DNA of 55,935 nucleotides from Nocardiopsis sp. JB363 (GTDB lineage: Bacteria; Actinomycetota; Actinomycetes; Streptosporangiales; Streptosporangiaceae): assembly GCF_900143625.1 (NCBI RefSeq), contig NZ_FRFF01000078.1:1-55935 (forward strand), in the 5' to 3' direction. Below, in pieces: positions 9,110 to 17,701 of the stretch. The position numbers were made by a program, and so were the translations under genes. The notes under the pieces are model-generated. The model searched no databases. It was not told the origin of the DNA and saw only the letters and a program-made list of their open reading frames with translations. How positions within the stretch are numbered: the stretch's first letter is position 1; the number at the start of each line of letters is the position of its first letter.

Positions 9110-9153
9110 CGGGCCCGGGGCGATGTCCACATGTGGACATCGCCCCGGGCCCG
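9110..9153. terminator. 44-nt perfect palindrome between tandem deacetylase genes
   Basis: The 22 bases at 9110-9131 are followed at once by their exact reverse complement (9132-9153), centred on CCACATGTGG. The sequence lies 19 bp past the stop of the upstream deacetylase and 70 bp before the TTG of the downstream one. A terminator for the upstream gene is the simplest reading, although there is no T-run. Confidence 0.65.
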
Positions 9154-9171
9154 GTAATCCCCTGTCCCCCG

Positions 9172-10743
9172 TCAGTCGTCCTGGTCGTCGTCGTCCTCGG
9201 GGGCCTCCGGCACCCCGTCGACGTAGCTCTGACCCGGTTCCGGGGTGCCGAGCAGCTGCGACACCGTGACCATGGTGTAGCCCTCCTCGTCCAACTCACG
9301 GATGATCTCGTGGGACGCGTCGATGGTGGTGCCGTGGATGTCGTGCATCAGGATGATCGCCCCGTCCGAGGCTCCGTCCAGGGCGCGGTCGGCGACCACG
9401 TCGGCCTTGCGGTCCTTCCAGTCGTTGGTGTCCAGGCTCCACAGGATCTGGGCCAGGCCCATCTCCTCGGTGACCTCGGCGACGGTGTCGTTGGTGGAGC
9501 CGTAGGGCGGGCGCATCAGGTCCATCGTGTACCCGGTCTCCCGGTACACCAGCGCCTGGACCGGGTCCAGGTCGCCGCGGACGCCACCGGCGCCGAGCGT
9601 GGCCAGGTCGGGGTGGGCCAGGGTGTGGTTGGCCAGTTCGTGGCCCTCCGCGTAGGTGCGGCGCACCGTCCACGGATCCTCCATCACCGGGTACCCGGTG
9701 ACGAAGAAGGTCGCCTTGGCGTCGTACTCGGCGAGGGTGTCCAACAGCTCGGGGGTGCGGCCACCGGGGCCGTCGTCGTAGGTCAGCGCCACACAGCGCG
9801 TCTCGGGGTCGGAGCAGTCGATCTCGTCGTCGATGGGGGAGATCTCACCGGGGGAGATCGCGTCACCGCCGTCCTTGTCGGCCTCGGGAGCGGCGTGCAC
9901 GGTGAACTCCTCGACGCCCTGGGTCGCCGCGTCGCGCGCCCGTGCCCCGAACTCCGACAGCAGTTCCTCGGCCTCCTCGCGTTCGATCACGACGTCGACG
10001 CGCCCCTCCTCGGTGGGAGCGACCTGCCCGTCGTCGAACTCCACGACCAGATCGCCCTCGGGGCTGAACGCGAGGGAGTCGTAGAGGCCGCTGATCGGGT
10101 GCAGGGACCCCGCGGTGACGGTGTCCGGGACGTCCTCGCGCACCAGGTCGTTGAGTGCGGCGAGCTCCTCCTGGCCGGCGAGCAGGCCGCTGGAACCGTG
10201 CACCGAACCGTCGTCGGTCTCGTACCAATAGGTGCTGTGGCCGACGCGGGTCTCCTCCGAGTCGGTCTCGGTGGTGGTGATCCGCACACCCACGACCCCG
10301 TCACGAGCGGCGGTCAGCCGCCACTCGCCCTCGAAGGACGCGGCGCCGGGGTTGGCGGCGTCGAAGGCGTGCACCTGGGCGGTCAGTGTGCGGTCGAGGA
10401 AGTCGGTGAGGGGGTCGGCGTTGGGGATGGCGGGGTAGGCGACGGCCACCTCGCTGTCACCCTCGTAGTCGACCGTGGTCTCCTCGGTGCCGGGGACCGT
10501 GGCCGCGTCCACCACGGTCGTTCCCTCCTCGGACCCTTCCGCGGGCGGGTCCTCCTCTGTCTCCACCGCCACGTTCTGTGTGATGCTGTCGATGACGCCG
10601 TTCTCGGGCAGGCCCGGTGGTCGTGTCGCCGACAGCACCAGTCCCAAAAGCACGACCATCGCGATCGCGGCCGTGAGAACGGGGCGGTCGGGGGCCATGG
10701 TCGGACCGTCTTGCTGCTTCACCTGGGGGCTCTCCACGCTCAT
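9172..10743 (-). CDS. Membrane-anchored polysaccharide deacetylase (NodB domain)
   Basis: This 523-residue protein has a single N-terminal anchor (LTAAIAMVVLLGLVLSA) with no lipobox, an outer domain of about 250 residues, and a NodB domain. Visible NodB motifs are VALTYDDGP, ANHTLAHPDL, LMRPPYGSTN, DTNDWKD and ILMHDIHGT. It shares the LLAGQEELAALND and GDLVVEFDDG blocks with its downstream neighbour, so the two are tandem duplicates with different membrane attachment. ATG at 10743 is chosen as the nearest start before the anchor; no clear Shine-Dalgarno is seen, and ATG at residue 16 is an alternative. The gene is divergent from the cobalamin riboswitch and metE. Confidence 0.87.
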   Translation of the reverse strand: MSVESPQVKQQDGPTMAPDRPVLTAAIAMVVLLGLVLSATRPPGLPENGVIDSITQNVAVETEEDPPAEGSEEGTTVVDAATVPGTEETTVDYEGDSEVAVAYPAIPNADPLTDFLDRTLTAQVHAFDAANPGAASFEGEWRLTAARDGVVGVRITTTETDSEETRVGHSTYWYETDDGSVHGSSGLLAGQEELAALNDLVREDVPDTVTAGSLHPISGLYDSLAFSPEGDLVVEFDDGQVAPTEEGRVDVVIEREEAEELLSEFGARARDAATQGVEEFTVHAAPEADKDGGDAISPGEISPIDDEIDCSDPETRCVALTYDDGPGGRTPELLDTLAEYDAKATFFVTGYPVMEDPWTVRRTYAEGHELANHTLAHPDLATLGAGGVRGDLDPVQALVYRETGYTMDLMRPPYGSTNDTVAEVTEEMGLAQILWSLDTNDWKDRKADVVADRALDGASDGAIILMHDIHGTTIDASHEIIRELDEEGYTMVTVSQLLGTPEPGQSYVDGVPEAPEDDDDQDD

Positions 10744-10884
10744 CGTCAGACGAACGTTCGCGGAAGGACGGGGGTCTTCCGCGTAACGCTGGTATCGGGT
10801 GTGATGCCGGGCACAGGGCATGGGTTCGCGCGTGTGCTCCGGAAAAGGGGTCACGCCGGGTGCAGGGGCGAAGGGGGTGCTCCC

Positions 10885-10890
10885 TATACT
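10885..10890 (+). promoter_or_regulatory. Probable -10 box for the riboswitch-metE transcript
   Basis: TATACT lies about seven bases before the first conserved bases of the cobalamin riboswitch. No good -35 box is visible at 17 bp. The position fits a transcript starting near 10897. Confidence 0.5.
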
Positions 10891-10896
10891 TGCAGC

Positions 10897-11107
10897 CGTG
10901 GAAGGTACACACTCCCACCAACGAGTGTCGGGGTGTGTCGCAAGAGGGAACCCGGTGCGAATCCGGGACTGCCCCGCAGCGGTATGTGGGAACGAGCGTC
11001 ACCAAGAACACTGGTGATCCGACCGGGAAGGTCGGAAACCGGGAAGTGGTGACCACTAGGACAACCGGCGTCGACGCCGGGAGCGCCCACGAGTCCGAAG
11101 ACCTGCC
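10897..11107 (+). promoter_or_regulatory. Cobalamin (adenosylcobalamin) riboswitch upstream of metE
   Basis: The region has the hallmark cobalamin-riboswitch core: GAGGGAACCCGGTG, then GCGAATCCGGGACTGCCCCG and CAGCGGTATGTGGGAACGA, later CCGACCGGGAAGGTCGG, and the closing block CACGAGTCCGAAGACCTGCC (11088-11107). Such elements turn off their gene when vitamin B12 is plentiful. Control of metE is the classic case, since the B12-independent enzyme is not needed when B12 is present. A GC hairpin with arms CGGCGGC/GCCGCCG (11114-11135) follows and could be part of the expression platform. Confidence 0.95.
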
Positions 11108-11266
11108 TCCACCCGGCGGCGCACCCGTGCCGCCGGAGGTCCCGCGCCCCGAGGGAGGGCCGAGGTCGTCAGGCACGTGCGCGCTCGGCGCGCCCCTCCT
11201 CGTGCCGCGTTCCTCGCCTCGTCCTCATGGCCGGTACCCGGCTTTCGACGAGGGAGAAGAAGCTTC

Positions 11267-13546
11267 ATGGTCACCAACCCCGCGGCCTCCGGGCCGTCCG
11301 TGCGCTCCACGGTCCACGGTTACCCGCGCATCGGTCCCGCTCGCGAACTCAAGCGCGCCAGTGAGTCCTATTGGAAGGGCGACACCACGGCCGCCGAACT
11401 CGACGCCGTCGCCACCGACCTGCGCAAGGGCGTCTACGCCCGACTGAGCGAGGCCGGGGTGGACGACATCCCGTCGAACACCTTCTCCTACTACGACCAG
11501 GTGCTGGACACAGCGGTCCTGTTCGACCTGGTGCCCGCCCGTTTCACCTCCCCGGCCCAGGCCGAGGAGCGGGACGAGGAGCTGCGCCGCTACTTCGCCC
11601 TCGCCCGCGGCGAGCAGGGCGCGCCGCCGCTGGAGATGACCAAGTGGTTCGACACCAACTACCACTACCTGGTCCCCGAACTCTCCCCGAGCACCCGCCC
11701 GCGCCTGGTCGGCGACAAGCCCCTCGCCGAGTTCCGTGAGGCCGCCGAGGCCGGCTACCAGACCCGCCCGGTCCTGGTCGGTCCGCTGACCTTCCTGCTG
11801 CTGGCCAAGGCCGCTGAGGACGCCCCCAAGGACTGGGAGCCCATCGAGCTCCTCGACCAGCTCCTGGACGCCTACGCCAAGCTCCTGAGCGACCTGTCGG
11901 CCGCGGGCGCCACCGAGGTCCAGCTCGACGAGCCGATCCTGGCCACCGACGAGGGACGCGCCGCCATCGGCCACCTGGAGCGCGCCTACCAGCGCCTGGG
12001 GTCGCTCACCGAGCGCCCCTCGCTCCTGGTGTCCACCTACTTCGGTTCCATCGGTGCCGCCGCCCTGCGCGTGCTCAAGGACTCTCCGGTCGAGGCCGTG
12101 GGCCTGGACCTGGTCACCGACTCCGAGGGCGCCTCCGACCTCACCGCCGTCTCCGGCCTGGGGTCCACCCGCCTGGTCGCGGGCGTGGTGGACGGCCGCA
12201 ACGTCTGGCGCACCGACCTGCCCGCGGCCGTGGCCGAGCTGGGCACCCTCCTGGCACTCACCGACGAGCTGACGGTGAGCACCTCCTGCTCACTGCTGCA
12301 CGTGCCCATCGACCTGGACGCCGAGACCTCCCTGGCGCCCGAACTGCGCTCCACCCTGGCCTTCGCCGAGCAGAAGACCCGTGAGGTGGCCCTGCTGGGC
12401 CGAGTGCTCTCCGAGGGCGCCGACGCCGACTACCAGGGCGTGTCCGAGTCGCGTGATCCGTCCTTCATCGACGCCCGGGTGCGTGCCCGCCTGGACGCCT
12501 TGGGCCCGGAGGCCTACGAGCGGCCCCAGGACCGGGACGTGCCCGCCCTCGGGCCGCTGACCACGACCACCATCGGTTCCTTCCCGCAGACCTCCGAGCT
12601 GCGCCGTGCCCGCGCCGCACATCGTCGGGGCGAGCTGCCGACCGAGGAGTACGAGGCGCTCCTGCGCACGGAGATCGACCGGGTCATCGCGCTCCAGGAG
12701 GAGATCGGCCTGGACGTGCTGGTGCACGGCGAGCCCGAGCGCAACGACATGGTCCAGTACTTCGCGGAGCAGCTGGAGGGCTACGCCACCACCGTCAACG
12801 GGTGGGTGCAGTCCTATGGGTCGCGGTGCGTGCGCCCGCCGATCCTGTTCGGTGACGTCTCGCGTCCCGAGCCGATGACGGTCGAGTGGATCACCTACGC
12901 CCAGTCGCGCACCGACAAGCCGGTCAAGGGCATGCTGACCGGCCCGGTCACCATGCTCGCCTGGTCGTTCGTGCGTATCGACCAGCCGTTGGGGGAGACC
13001 GCCCGTCAGGTGGGTCTGGCCCTGCGCGACGAGGTCGCCGACCTGGAGCGGGCCGGGATCCGGCACATCCAGGTCGACGAGGCGGCGCTGCGCGAGCTGC
13101 TTCCGCTGCGCGAGGAGCAGCGTCCGGCGTACCTGAGGTGGGCGGTCGACTCGTTCCGTCTGGCCACGTCCGGGGTCGCGCCGAGCACGACCGTCCACAC
13201 GCACATGTGCTATTCGGAGTTCAACCAGATCGTCGACGGGATCGAGGCGCTGGACGCCGACGTCACCAGCGTCGAGGCGGCCCGTTCGCGTATGGAGCTC
13301 GTGGAGGCCCTGGGAGAGCGTGGTTACAAGCGCGCGATCGGCCCGGGCGTGTACGACATCCACTCGCCTCGGGTGCCGTCGGTCGAGGAAATCGAGGCCT
13401 CGCTGCGGCTGGCGGTGTCGCACGTGGACGCCGCGAACCTGTGGGCCAACCCCGACTGCGGCCTGAAGACGCGCGGCTACGCCGAGGCCGAACAGGCGCT
13501 GCGCAACATGGTGGAGGCGGTCCGCCGGGTGCGCGCCGACCTCTGA
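11267..13546 (+). CDS. metE: Cobalamin-independent methionine synthase
   Basis: This 759-residue enzyme transfers a methyl group from 5-methyltetrahydropteroyltriglutamate to homocysteine. The N-terminal half begins with VHGYPRIGPARELKRASE. The catalytic C-terminal half contains TTTIGSFPQTSELR, DVLVHGEPERNDMVQYF, the zinc ligands in VHTHMCYSEF, and NPDCGLKTRGY with the last zinc cysteine. The length is normal for the family. ATG at 11267 follows GGGAGAAG; in-frame codons upstream are leader RNA. The cobalamin riboswitch in front implies repression by B12. Confidence 0.97.
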   Translation: MVTNPAASGPSVRSTVHGYPRIGPARELKRASESYWKGDTTAAELDAVATDLRKGVYARLSEAGVDDIPSNTFSYYDQVLDTAVLFDLVPARFTSPAQAEERDEELRRYFALARGEQGAPPLEMTKWFDTNYHYLVPELSPSTRPRLVGDKPLAEFREAAEAGYQTRPVLVGPLTFLLLAKAAEDAPKDWEPIELLDQLLDAYAKLLSDLSAAGATEVQLDEPILATDEGRAAIGHLERAYQRLGSLTERPSLLVSTYFGSIGAAALRVLKDSPVEAVGLDLVTDSEGASDLTAVSGLGSTRLVAGVVDGRNVWRTDLPAAVAELGTLLALTDELTVSTSCSLLHVPIDLDAETSLAPELRSTLAFAEQKTREVALLGRVLSEGADADYQGVSESRDPSFIDARVRARLDALGPEAYERPQDRDVPALGPLTTTTIGSFPQTSELRRARAAHRRGELPTEEYEALLRTEIDRVIALQEEIGLDVLVHGEPERNDMVQYFAEQLEGYATTVNGWVQSYGSRCVRPPILFGDVSRPEPMTVEWITYAQSRTDKPVKGMLTGPVTMLAWSFVRIDQPLGETARQVGLALRDEVADLERAGIRHIQVDEAALRELLPLREEQRPAYLRWAVDSFRLATSGVAPSTTVHTHMCYSEFNQIVDGIEALDADVTSVEAARSRMELVEALGERGYKRAIGPGVYDIHSPRVPSVEEIEASLRLAVSHVDAANLWANPDCGLKTRGYAEAEQALRNMVEAVRRVRADL

Positions 13547-13566
13547 TCCGGCCCCGAACACACGAA

Positions 13567-13601
13567 AGAGGGGGCCGCGGCTTCGTGCCGCGGCCCCCTC
13601 T
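13567..13601. terminator. Strong bidirectional terminator after metE
   Basis: GAGGGGGCCGCGGC (13568-13581) pairs exactly with GCCGCGGCCCCCTC (13587-13600) around a TTCGT loop; one more A-T pair closes the stem. It lies between metE and the convergent gene ending at 13607 and can serve both. Confidence 0.8.
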
Positions 13602-13606
13602 CGTCG

Positions 13607-14563
13607 TCACTCGGCGCCGAGCTGCGCGATGGCCGCTTCGGCGGTGGTGGTGAGCAGGGCCTCGACATCATCGATCATCGTCAGGTCCGAGCCGTCGAAG
13701 GACGAGACCTGGTAGGTGAGCTCGATGTTCATGTTGGCCGAACGCACCAACATGATCGCCGTGGGGGCGGGGTCGTCGAGGATGATGTTCTCGGTGATGA
13801 CGAGGTGGGCCTCGTCGCCGAGACCGTCGATCTCCTTGTCCTCCTCCAGGTTCGCCTCCGGGTAGTAGTCGCTGCCACCCGTGTAGTTGGCGAGGGAGTC
13901 CTGGAGGTCCGACGTGGCGCCCTCGATGGAGTCGCTGCCGCCGTAGGGCACCGTGTACGCCAGCGAGAGGCTGCTGTAGGCGCGCTCCGGGTTGCCGTCG
14001 GGGGCGTCGCCCGTGGCGGTGCAGTTGGAGCGGTTGTCGGAGACGCTCTTGCTGGGGTCGTCCCGCAGGTTGAAGTCCGCGGACACCTGGTCGGTGATGA
14101 CTTCGCAGGGCTCGACGGGAAGCGCGTAGGGCGGCTCTCCGGCGGGCCCGTCGCCGCCACCCGTCGCGGGCTCCTCGGTGTCGTCGTCGACCGGCTCGTC
14201 GGTCTCCTCGGTGCCCTGCGTGGTGTCGTCGGGGCCGGTGGCGACCTCCTCGCCGTTGTTGCCGCGGGTGGCGAGCATCACGATCACCGCGATGACGAGC
14301 ATCACGATGATCACACCGCCGCCGATGACCACCCAAAGGCCGGCCTTGCTGCCGCCACCGCCGCTCTGGGGCGGCGGCGGGGGATATCCGCCGGGTCCAC
14401 CCGGACCGCCGGGGACGCCGTAGGGCGGCTGACCGCCCGCGTACATGCCCTGGTCCTGACCGGGACCACCCTGGTAGGGGCCCTGGCCGTAGCCGGGCTG
14501 TCCGCCGGTGCCGCCCCCGTAGGGGTTCTGCGGCGGCTGGTTATAAGGTCCGTTTTCGCTCAT
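13607..14563 (-). CDS. Single-pass membrane protein with Pro/Gly-rich N-terminus
   Basis: The 318-residue protein has a disordered cytoplasmic tail of about 85 residues built from Pro, Gly, Gln and Tyr (PYGGGTGGQPGYGQGPYQGG). One membrane helix follows (LWVVIGGGVIIVMLVIAVIV), then an acidic Thr/Glu linker and an outer domain of about 170 residues with PCEVITDQVSADFNL and NCTATG. The two spaced cysteines recall actinobacterial DUF3558-like exported domains, but the match is uncertain. ATG at 14563 follows GAGGGGAGCC. Function is unknown; a role in surface sensing is only a guess from the layout. Confidence 0.78.
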   Translation of the reverse strand: MSENGPYNQPPQNPYGGGTGGQPGYGQGPYQGGPGQDQGMYAGGQPPYGVPGGPGGPGGYPPPPPQSGGGGSKAGLWVVIGGGVIIVMLVIAVIVMLATRGNNGEEVATGPDDTTQGTEETDEPVDDDTEEPATGGGDGPAGEPPYALPVEPCEVITDQVSADFNLRDDPSKSVSDNRSNCTATGDAPDGNPERAYSSLSLAYTVPYGGSDSIEGATSDLQDSLANYTGGSDYYPEANLEEDKEIDGLGDEAHLVITENIILDDPAPTAIMLVRSANMNIELTYQVSSFDGSDLTMIDDVEALLTTTAEAAIAQLGAE

Positions 14564-15065
14564 GGCTCCCCTCGCCCGGTGAAGTATTGGCCGTGTTCTC
14601 TGGGACGCGTGTGCGCTTTGGTGGGTTCTCACGAGTTTCCTGTGATGACCACCGGCGGATCGCCGGGTGGTGACAGCACGGGAGACCACGGGGAGGCAGA
14701 GCCCGGTATCGCCGCCGGCCCACGGGCGAGAGCGGCCGACGGAGAGCGGGAGTTCCCCGTGTCGTGAGCGGGTGCCCCGACTCTGGAGTGGGGGTCCTCT
14801 CCGACCGCCGAAATGGTGCCGAGGGGACAGGCCCAGCGGCCGGGGGTCGGGACGTCAAGCATCTTAGCCGTGACCATCGGGGGAGGGGCAGGGCGGACCA
14901 GGGGTTACGGGGTGAATCGTCACCGATTCGTTCCGCTGGAGCCGCACGTCACCCTTGGCGTGACTTGATCGTGATTCTCCGGTGTGTGCTTTCGATGCGT
15001 CCCACGGATAATGAGGTGGAGCGTCCTTTTGGGTCCTTGGTCCCGAGAAACGGGTTCGCCAGGGG
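14564..15065. other. 500-bp gap, nothing firmly recognised
   Basis: Between the two minus-strand genes I see no convincing gene or RNA family. TAAGAT on the minus strand (14862-14867) could be a -10 box for the downstream membrane-protein gene, without a clear -35 partner. The 14930-15020 part is less GC-rich than its surroundings. Confidence 0.4.
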
Positions 15066-16115
15066 TCAGAACATCGAGATGTGCACGTGGTCGAAGTGGT
15101 TCTCGGTGATGCTGCCGCGGTCCGACATCGCACGCCAGTCGGTGTCCCCCCGGCGCACGTCCCAGATCTGCTGGCGGTAGATCACGTACATGACCCCCAG
15201 GTCGTCGGCGTGGTCCCGGGCCCAGTTCGCGATGTCCCAACCGCGTTGGACCTGCGACTCGGAGGGCATGGAACCGTTGCCGTCCACCATGAAGTCACAG
15301 GCGCGACCCTTGGGGTGCTCGCCCACGACCCAGCCGCCCTCCGCGCGGTAGCAGCCGACGCCGCCCACGTCCGACCCGCGCCCGAATTCCTGGATGCCCA
15401 GCTCGCGCATCTGCTCGGTGCGCGGAGTGATGTTGTCCGGCGGCCGCATGGGCTGCTCCGGGTGGTCGGCGATGAGCCGGCGGACCTCCATACGGCGGTC
15501 CTCCAGCTCGTCCATGTCGGTCTCGGCCTCGGCCAGGCGCTCCTCGGCGTTGTCCTGAGCGACCTCGTCCCGTGACAGGGCCTGGTCCAGTTGGTCGATC
15601 TTCTCCTGGTTGCTGGTGGACAGGTAGTCGATGACGACCGCGCGTTCGATCACCTCGTCGGGTTCGGCCTCGACGAACAACGACATGGAGGGGTCGATGC
15701 CGCTGCTGGTGTAGGCGGCCACCGCCAGGGAGCGGACCTGTCCGCGAGCGGTCTCCACGTCCTCGCGGGTGGAGTCGGCGCGTGTCTGGGCGCGATCGGC
15801 CTCCTCCATCACGTTCTCCATGTCCCGGAGCTCGCCGTTGTACTCCTCGGTGAGGGTCTCGGCGCGCGACTCCAAGGTGCCCATGTCCTCGGTGTCACGG
15901 GGAGCCGGCGCGGCGATGGCGGGAGCGGGCAGGGCGAACACGGCCAGCAGGGACAGGGCCATCGCGGTGGTGCGTCCCGGTGTCGGGTTCGAGCGCAAGG
16001 CCGCGGGAAGCGGCCGCGCGCAGTCGGCGATCAGCTCCCGCCAGGTACGGACGGGAGGGTCGGGCGCCCAGAAGTCGGTGTGGTCGGCCACTCGGCTCGG
16101 ATCGTCTGACTGCAA
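15066..16115 (-). CDS. Secreted coiled-coil protein with C-terminal M15-like (ARB_07466-type) domain
   Basis: The 349-residue protein has a long basic N-region and a signal segment (TAMALSLLAVFALPAPAIA). Residues about 75-215 form an Asp/Glu-rich coiled coil (ETLTEEYNGELRDMENVMEE). The C-terminal domain contains GCYRAEGGW, HPKGRACDFMV and NHFDHVHISMF. This Asp/His pattern occurs in ARB_07466-like and D-Ala-D-Ala peptidase folds, so a cell-wall hydrolase is likely. TTG at 16115 is chosen for the AGGAG ten bases upstream; GTG at 16139 is the alternative. Its build parallels the VanY-type protein ending at 23190. Confidence 0.8.
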   Translation of the reverse strand: MQSDDPSRVADHTDFWAPDPPVRTWRELIADCARPLPAALRSNPTPGRTTAMALSLLAVFALPAPAIAAPAPRDTEDMGTLESRAETLTEEYNGELRDMENVMEEADRAQTRADSTREDVETARGQVRSLAVAAYTSSGIDPSMSLFVEAEPDEVIERAVVIDYLSTSNQEKIDQLDQALSRDEVAQDNAEERLAEAETDMDELEDRRMEVRRLIADHPEQPMRPPDNITPRTEQMRELGIQEFGRGSDVGGVGCYRAEGGWVVGEHPKGRACDFMVDGNGSMPSESQVQRGWDIANWARDHADDLGVMYVIYRQQIWDVRRGDTDWRAMSDRGSITENHFDHVHISMF

Positions 16116-16139
16116 GGTGTGGTCGCTCCTCGTGCCCAC

Positions 16140-16416
16140 GCGCGGACCCCCAAGCGGGTACGGGGGCGCTGTGGACGCAGCTGCTCGTCTTTCCCGGACA
16201 GGGCGCGGGGCACGTCGTCTTCGCGGGCCGCGCCGTCCTCACCCCGCTCGGCGGGGGAAGGTCACGGGACGGTAATGAGTCTAAGCATTCTTGTGGGTCC
16301 TCGGGAGGGGCGAGGTGATTACATCCCCCATCAAAGCCGTCAATGTGGTCTAAATAACCATATTCAGGTCAAGAATTTTGCCGAATCGAAGTCTTCGAAG
16401 TGGTTGAGTTGGTGTC
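16140..16416. other. Divergent promoter region, AT-rich centre
   Basis: This is the part of a 600-bp gap nearest the secreted peptidase. Bases 16330-16385 are unusually AT-rich (AATGTGGTCTAAATAACC at 16342-16359) and probably hold promoters. The 12-mer ATGTGGTCTAAA (16343-16354) recurs at 24745-24756. No riboswitch family could be recognised. Confidence 0.4.
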
Positions 16417-16524
16417 GTGAAGGCTCCTGAGTGCAACGAGGCGACCCCCGCCACCACGGCGAACACCACCCGGCGGTGCGTACCGCTGCCCGGTGGCCGT
16501 TGTCGTCCGCTCCGCCGCTCCTGA
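16417..16524 (+). CDS. Possible 35-residue Cys-containing leader peptide upstream of metN
   Basis: A GTG-started frame of 35 codons (MKAPECNEATPATTANTTRR then 15 more residues) ends at TGA 16522-16524. It has three cysteine codons and GC-rich third positions, and it lies about 210 bases before metN. No strong Shine-Dalgarno is present, so a leaderless or chance reading is possible. A translated Cys-rich leader would fit attenuation by sulfur amino-acid supply, but this is inference only. Confidence 0.25.
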   Translation: MKAPECNEATPATTANTTRRCVPLPGGRCRPLRRS

Positions 16525-16646
16525 GCCCAGGCGAGAACTCGCCCCGTCCGGCGCCACAGCGCCGCCCCGGGCCCGCACAGGGCCCTCCGACCGCCGTTCC
16601 GGCGCGTCGCCGCCGCCCGCCCACCGTGCGCTTCGTACGCTCGGGT

Positions 16647-16688
16647 GCGGGCGTCGCCCCCACGCTGAGTCCAGCGTCCCCCGCCCGC
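16647..16688 (+). promoter_or_regulatory. Nested hairpin in the metN leader
   Basis: GCGGGCG (16647-16653) pairs with CGCCCGC (16682-16688) and encloses a second perfect hairpin, ACGCTG-AGTC-CAGCGT (16662-16677). It lies 45 bases before the metN GTG in a 200-base untranslated stretch, so an attenuator or structured leader is plausible. I cannot match it to a known SAM riboswitch class. Confidence 0.4.
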
Positions 16689-16732
16689 GCGTGGGAGCTG
16701 CGACACCACCGCCAGACGTCGATGGGAAAACC

Positions 16733-17701
16733 GTGATTGACGCAGTGGGTCTCCATAAGACCTACAGGTTGAAGAAACGTCGGGTCCAGGCTCTCCACGG
16801 GGTCGACCTGCACGTCGAGTCCGGCGAGATCTACGGGGTCGTGGGCCAGAGCGGTGCGGGAAAGAGCACCCTCCTGCGCTCCGTGAACCTCCTGGAACGC
16901 CCCGACAGTGGCACCGTCCGGGTCGGTGACGAGGAACTCACCTCCCTGCGCGGCGCTCGCCTGCGCGAGGCCCGACGCCACATCGGCATGGTGCACCAGC
17001 ACTTTGCCCTGCTCTCCTCGCGCACGGTCGCCGGCAACGTCGGCTTCCCGCTGGAGGTCTCCGGGATGTCCCGCGCCGCGCGCGCCACCCGGGTCGGTGA
17101 GCTCCTGGAGTTGGTGGGTCTGGGCGACAAGGCCCGTGCCTACCCCTCCCAGCTCTCGGGCGGTCAGAAGCAGCGTGTGGGCATCGCCCGCGCCCTGGCG
17201 TCCGACCCCAAGGTGCTGCTGAGCGACGAGGCCACCTCCGCCCTGGACCCGGCCACCACCGAATCCATCCTCGCGCTGCTACGCCGGTTGCGCGACGAGC
17301 TCGGTCTGACCATCCTGCTCATCACGCACGAGATGGACGTGATCAAGCGGATCTGCGATTCCGCCGCGATCATGGAGGACGGCGAGTTCCGTGAGTCCGG
17401 TCGGGTGCTGGACCTCATCGGCACGCCCGGTTCGCTGCTGGCGCGTTCGCTGTTCCCCCTGCCGGAGAACGGGGGGCCGGAGACGGTGTTCATCACCTAC
17501 CCGCGCTCCTTCGACGAACCGTTCATGTCCGAGTTGACCCGTCGGTTCGACGTGGACGTCAACATCCTCGGCGGCGGCGTGGAACAGGTCGCCGGTCAGT
17601 CCGTGGGTCGACTCAGCGTCGACATGCGCGGAAACCGCCGGAGCGAGGCGCTGACCTACCTGTCCGAGCACGGCCTGCTGGTCGAGGAGGCCGGAAAGTG
17701 A
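16733..17701 (+). CDS. metN: Methionine ABC transporter ATPase
   Basis: This 322-residue ATPase powers import of methionine. Motifs in order are Walker A GQSGAGKST, Q-loop MVHQHFALLSS, signature LSGGQKQRVGIARAL, Walker B VLLSDEATSALDP and switch histidine LLITHEMD. A C-terminal regulatory NIL/ACT-type domain (about residues 250-322, TYPRSFDEPFMSELTRRF) binds methionine in this family and gives transinhibition. GTG at 16733 is used because the conserved domain starts there; upstream in-frame codons look like leader. It overlaps metI by four bases. Confidence 0.95.
   Translation: MIDAVGLHKTYRLKKRRVQALHGVDLHVESGEIYGVVGQSGAGKSTLLRSVNLLERPDSGTVRVGDEELTSLRGARLREARRHIGMVHQHFALLSSRTVAGNVGFPLEVSGMSRAARATRVGELLELVGLGDKARAYPSQLSGGQKQRVGIARALASDPKVLLSDEATSALDPATTESILALLRRLRDELGLTILLITHEMDVIKRICDSAAIMEDGEFRESGRVLDLIGTPGSLLARSLFPLPENGGPETVFITYPRSFDEPFMSELTRRFDVDVNILGGGVEQVAGQSVGRLSVDMRGNRRSEALTYLSEHGLLVEEAGK

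Noticed and set aside
11177..11266. Thirty extra codons before metE
   Set aside because: They belong to the riboswitch leader; ATG 11267 has a ribosome-binding site and the MetE N-terminus.
16493..16732. N-terminal extension of metN by 80 residues
   Set aside because: The extra sequence is low-complexity and unlike MetN. The conserved ATPase begins at GTG 16733.
16140..16732. SAM riboswitch in front of metN
   Set aside because: I searched by eye for SAM-I, SAM-II and SAM-IV core sequences on the plus strand and found none, although the same window has a clear SAM-IV at 55704.
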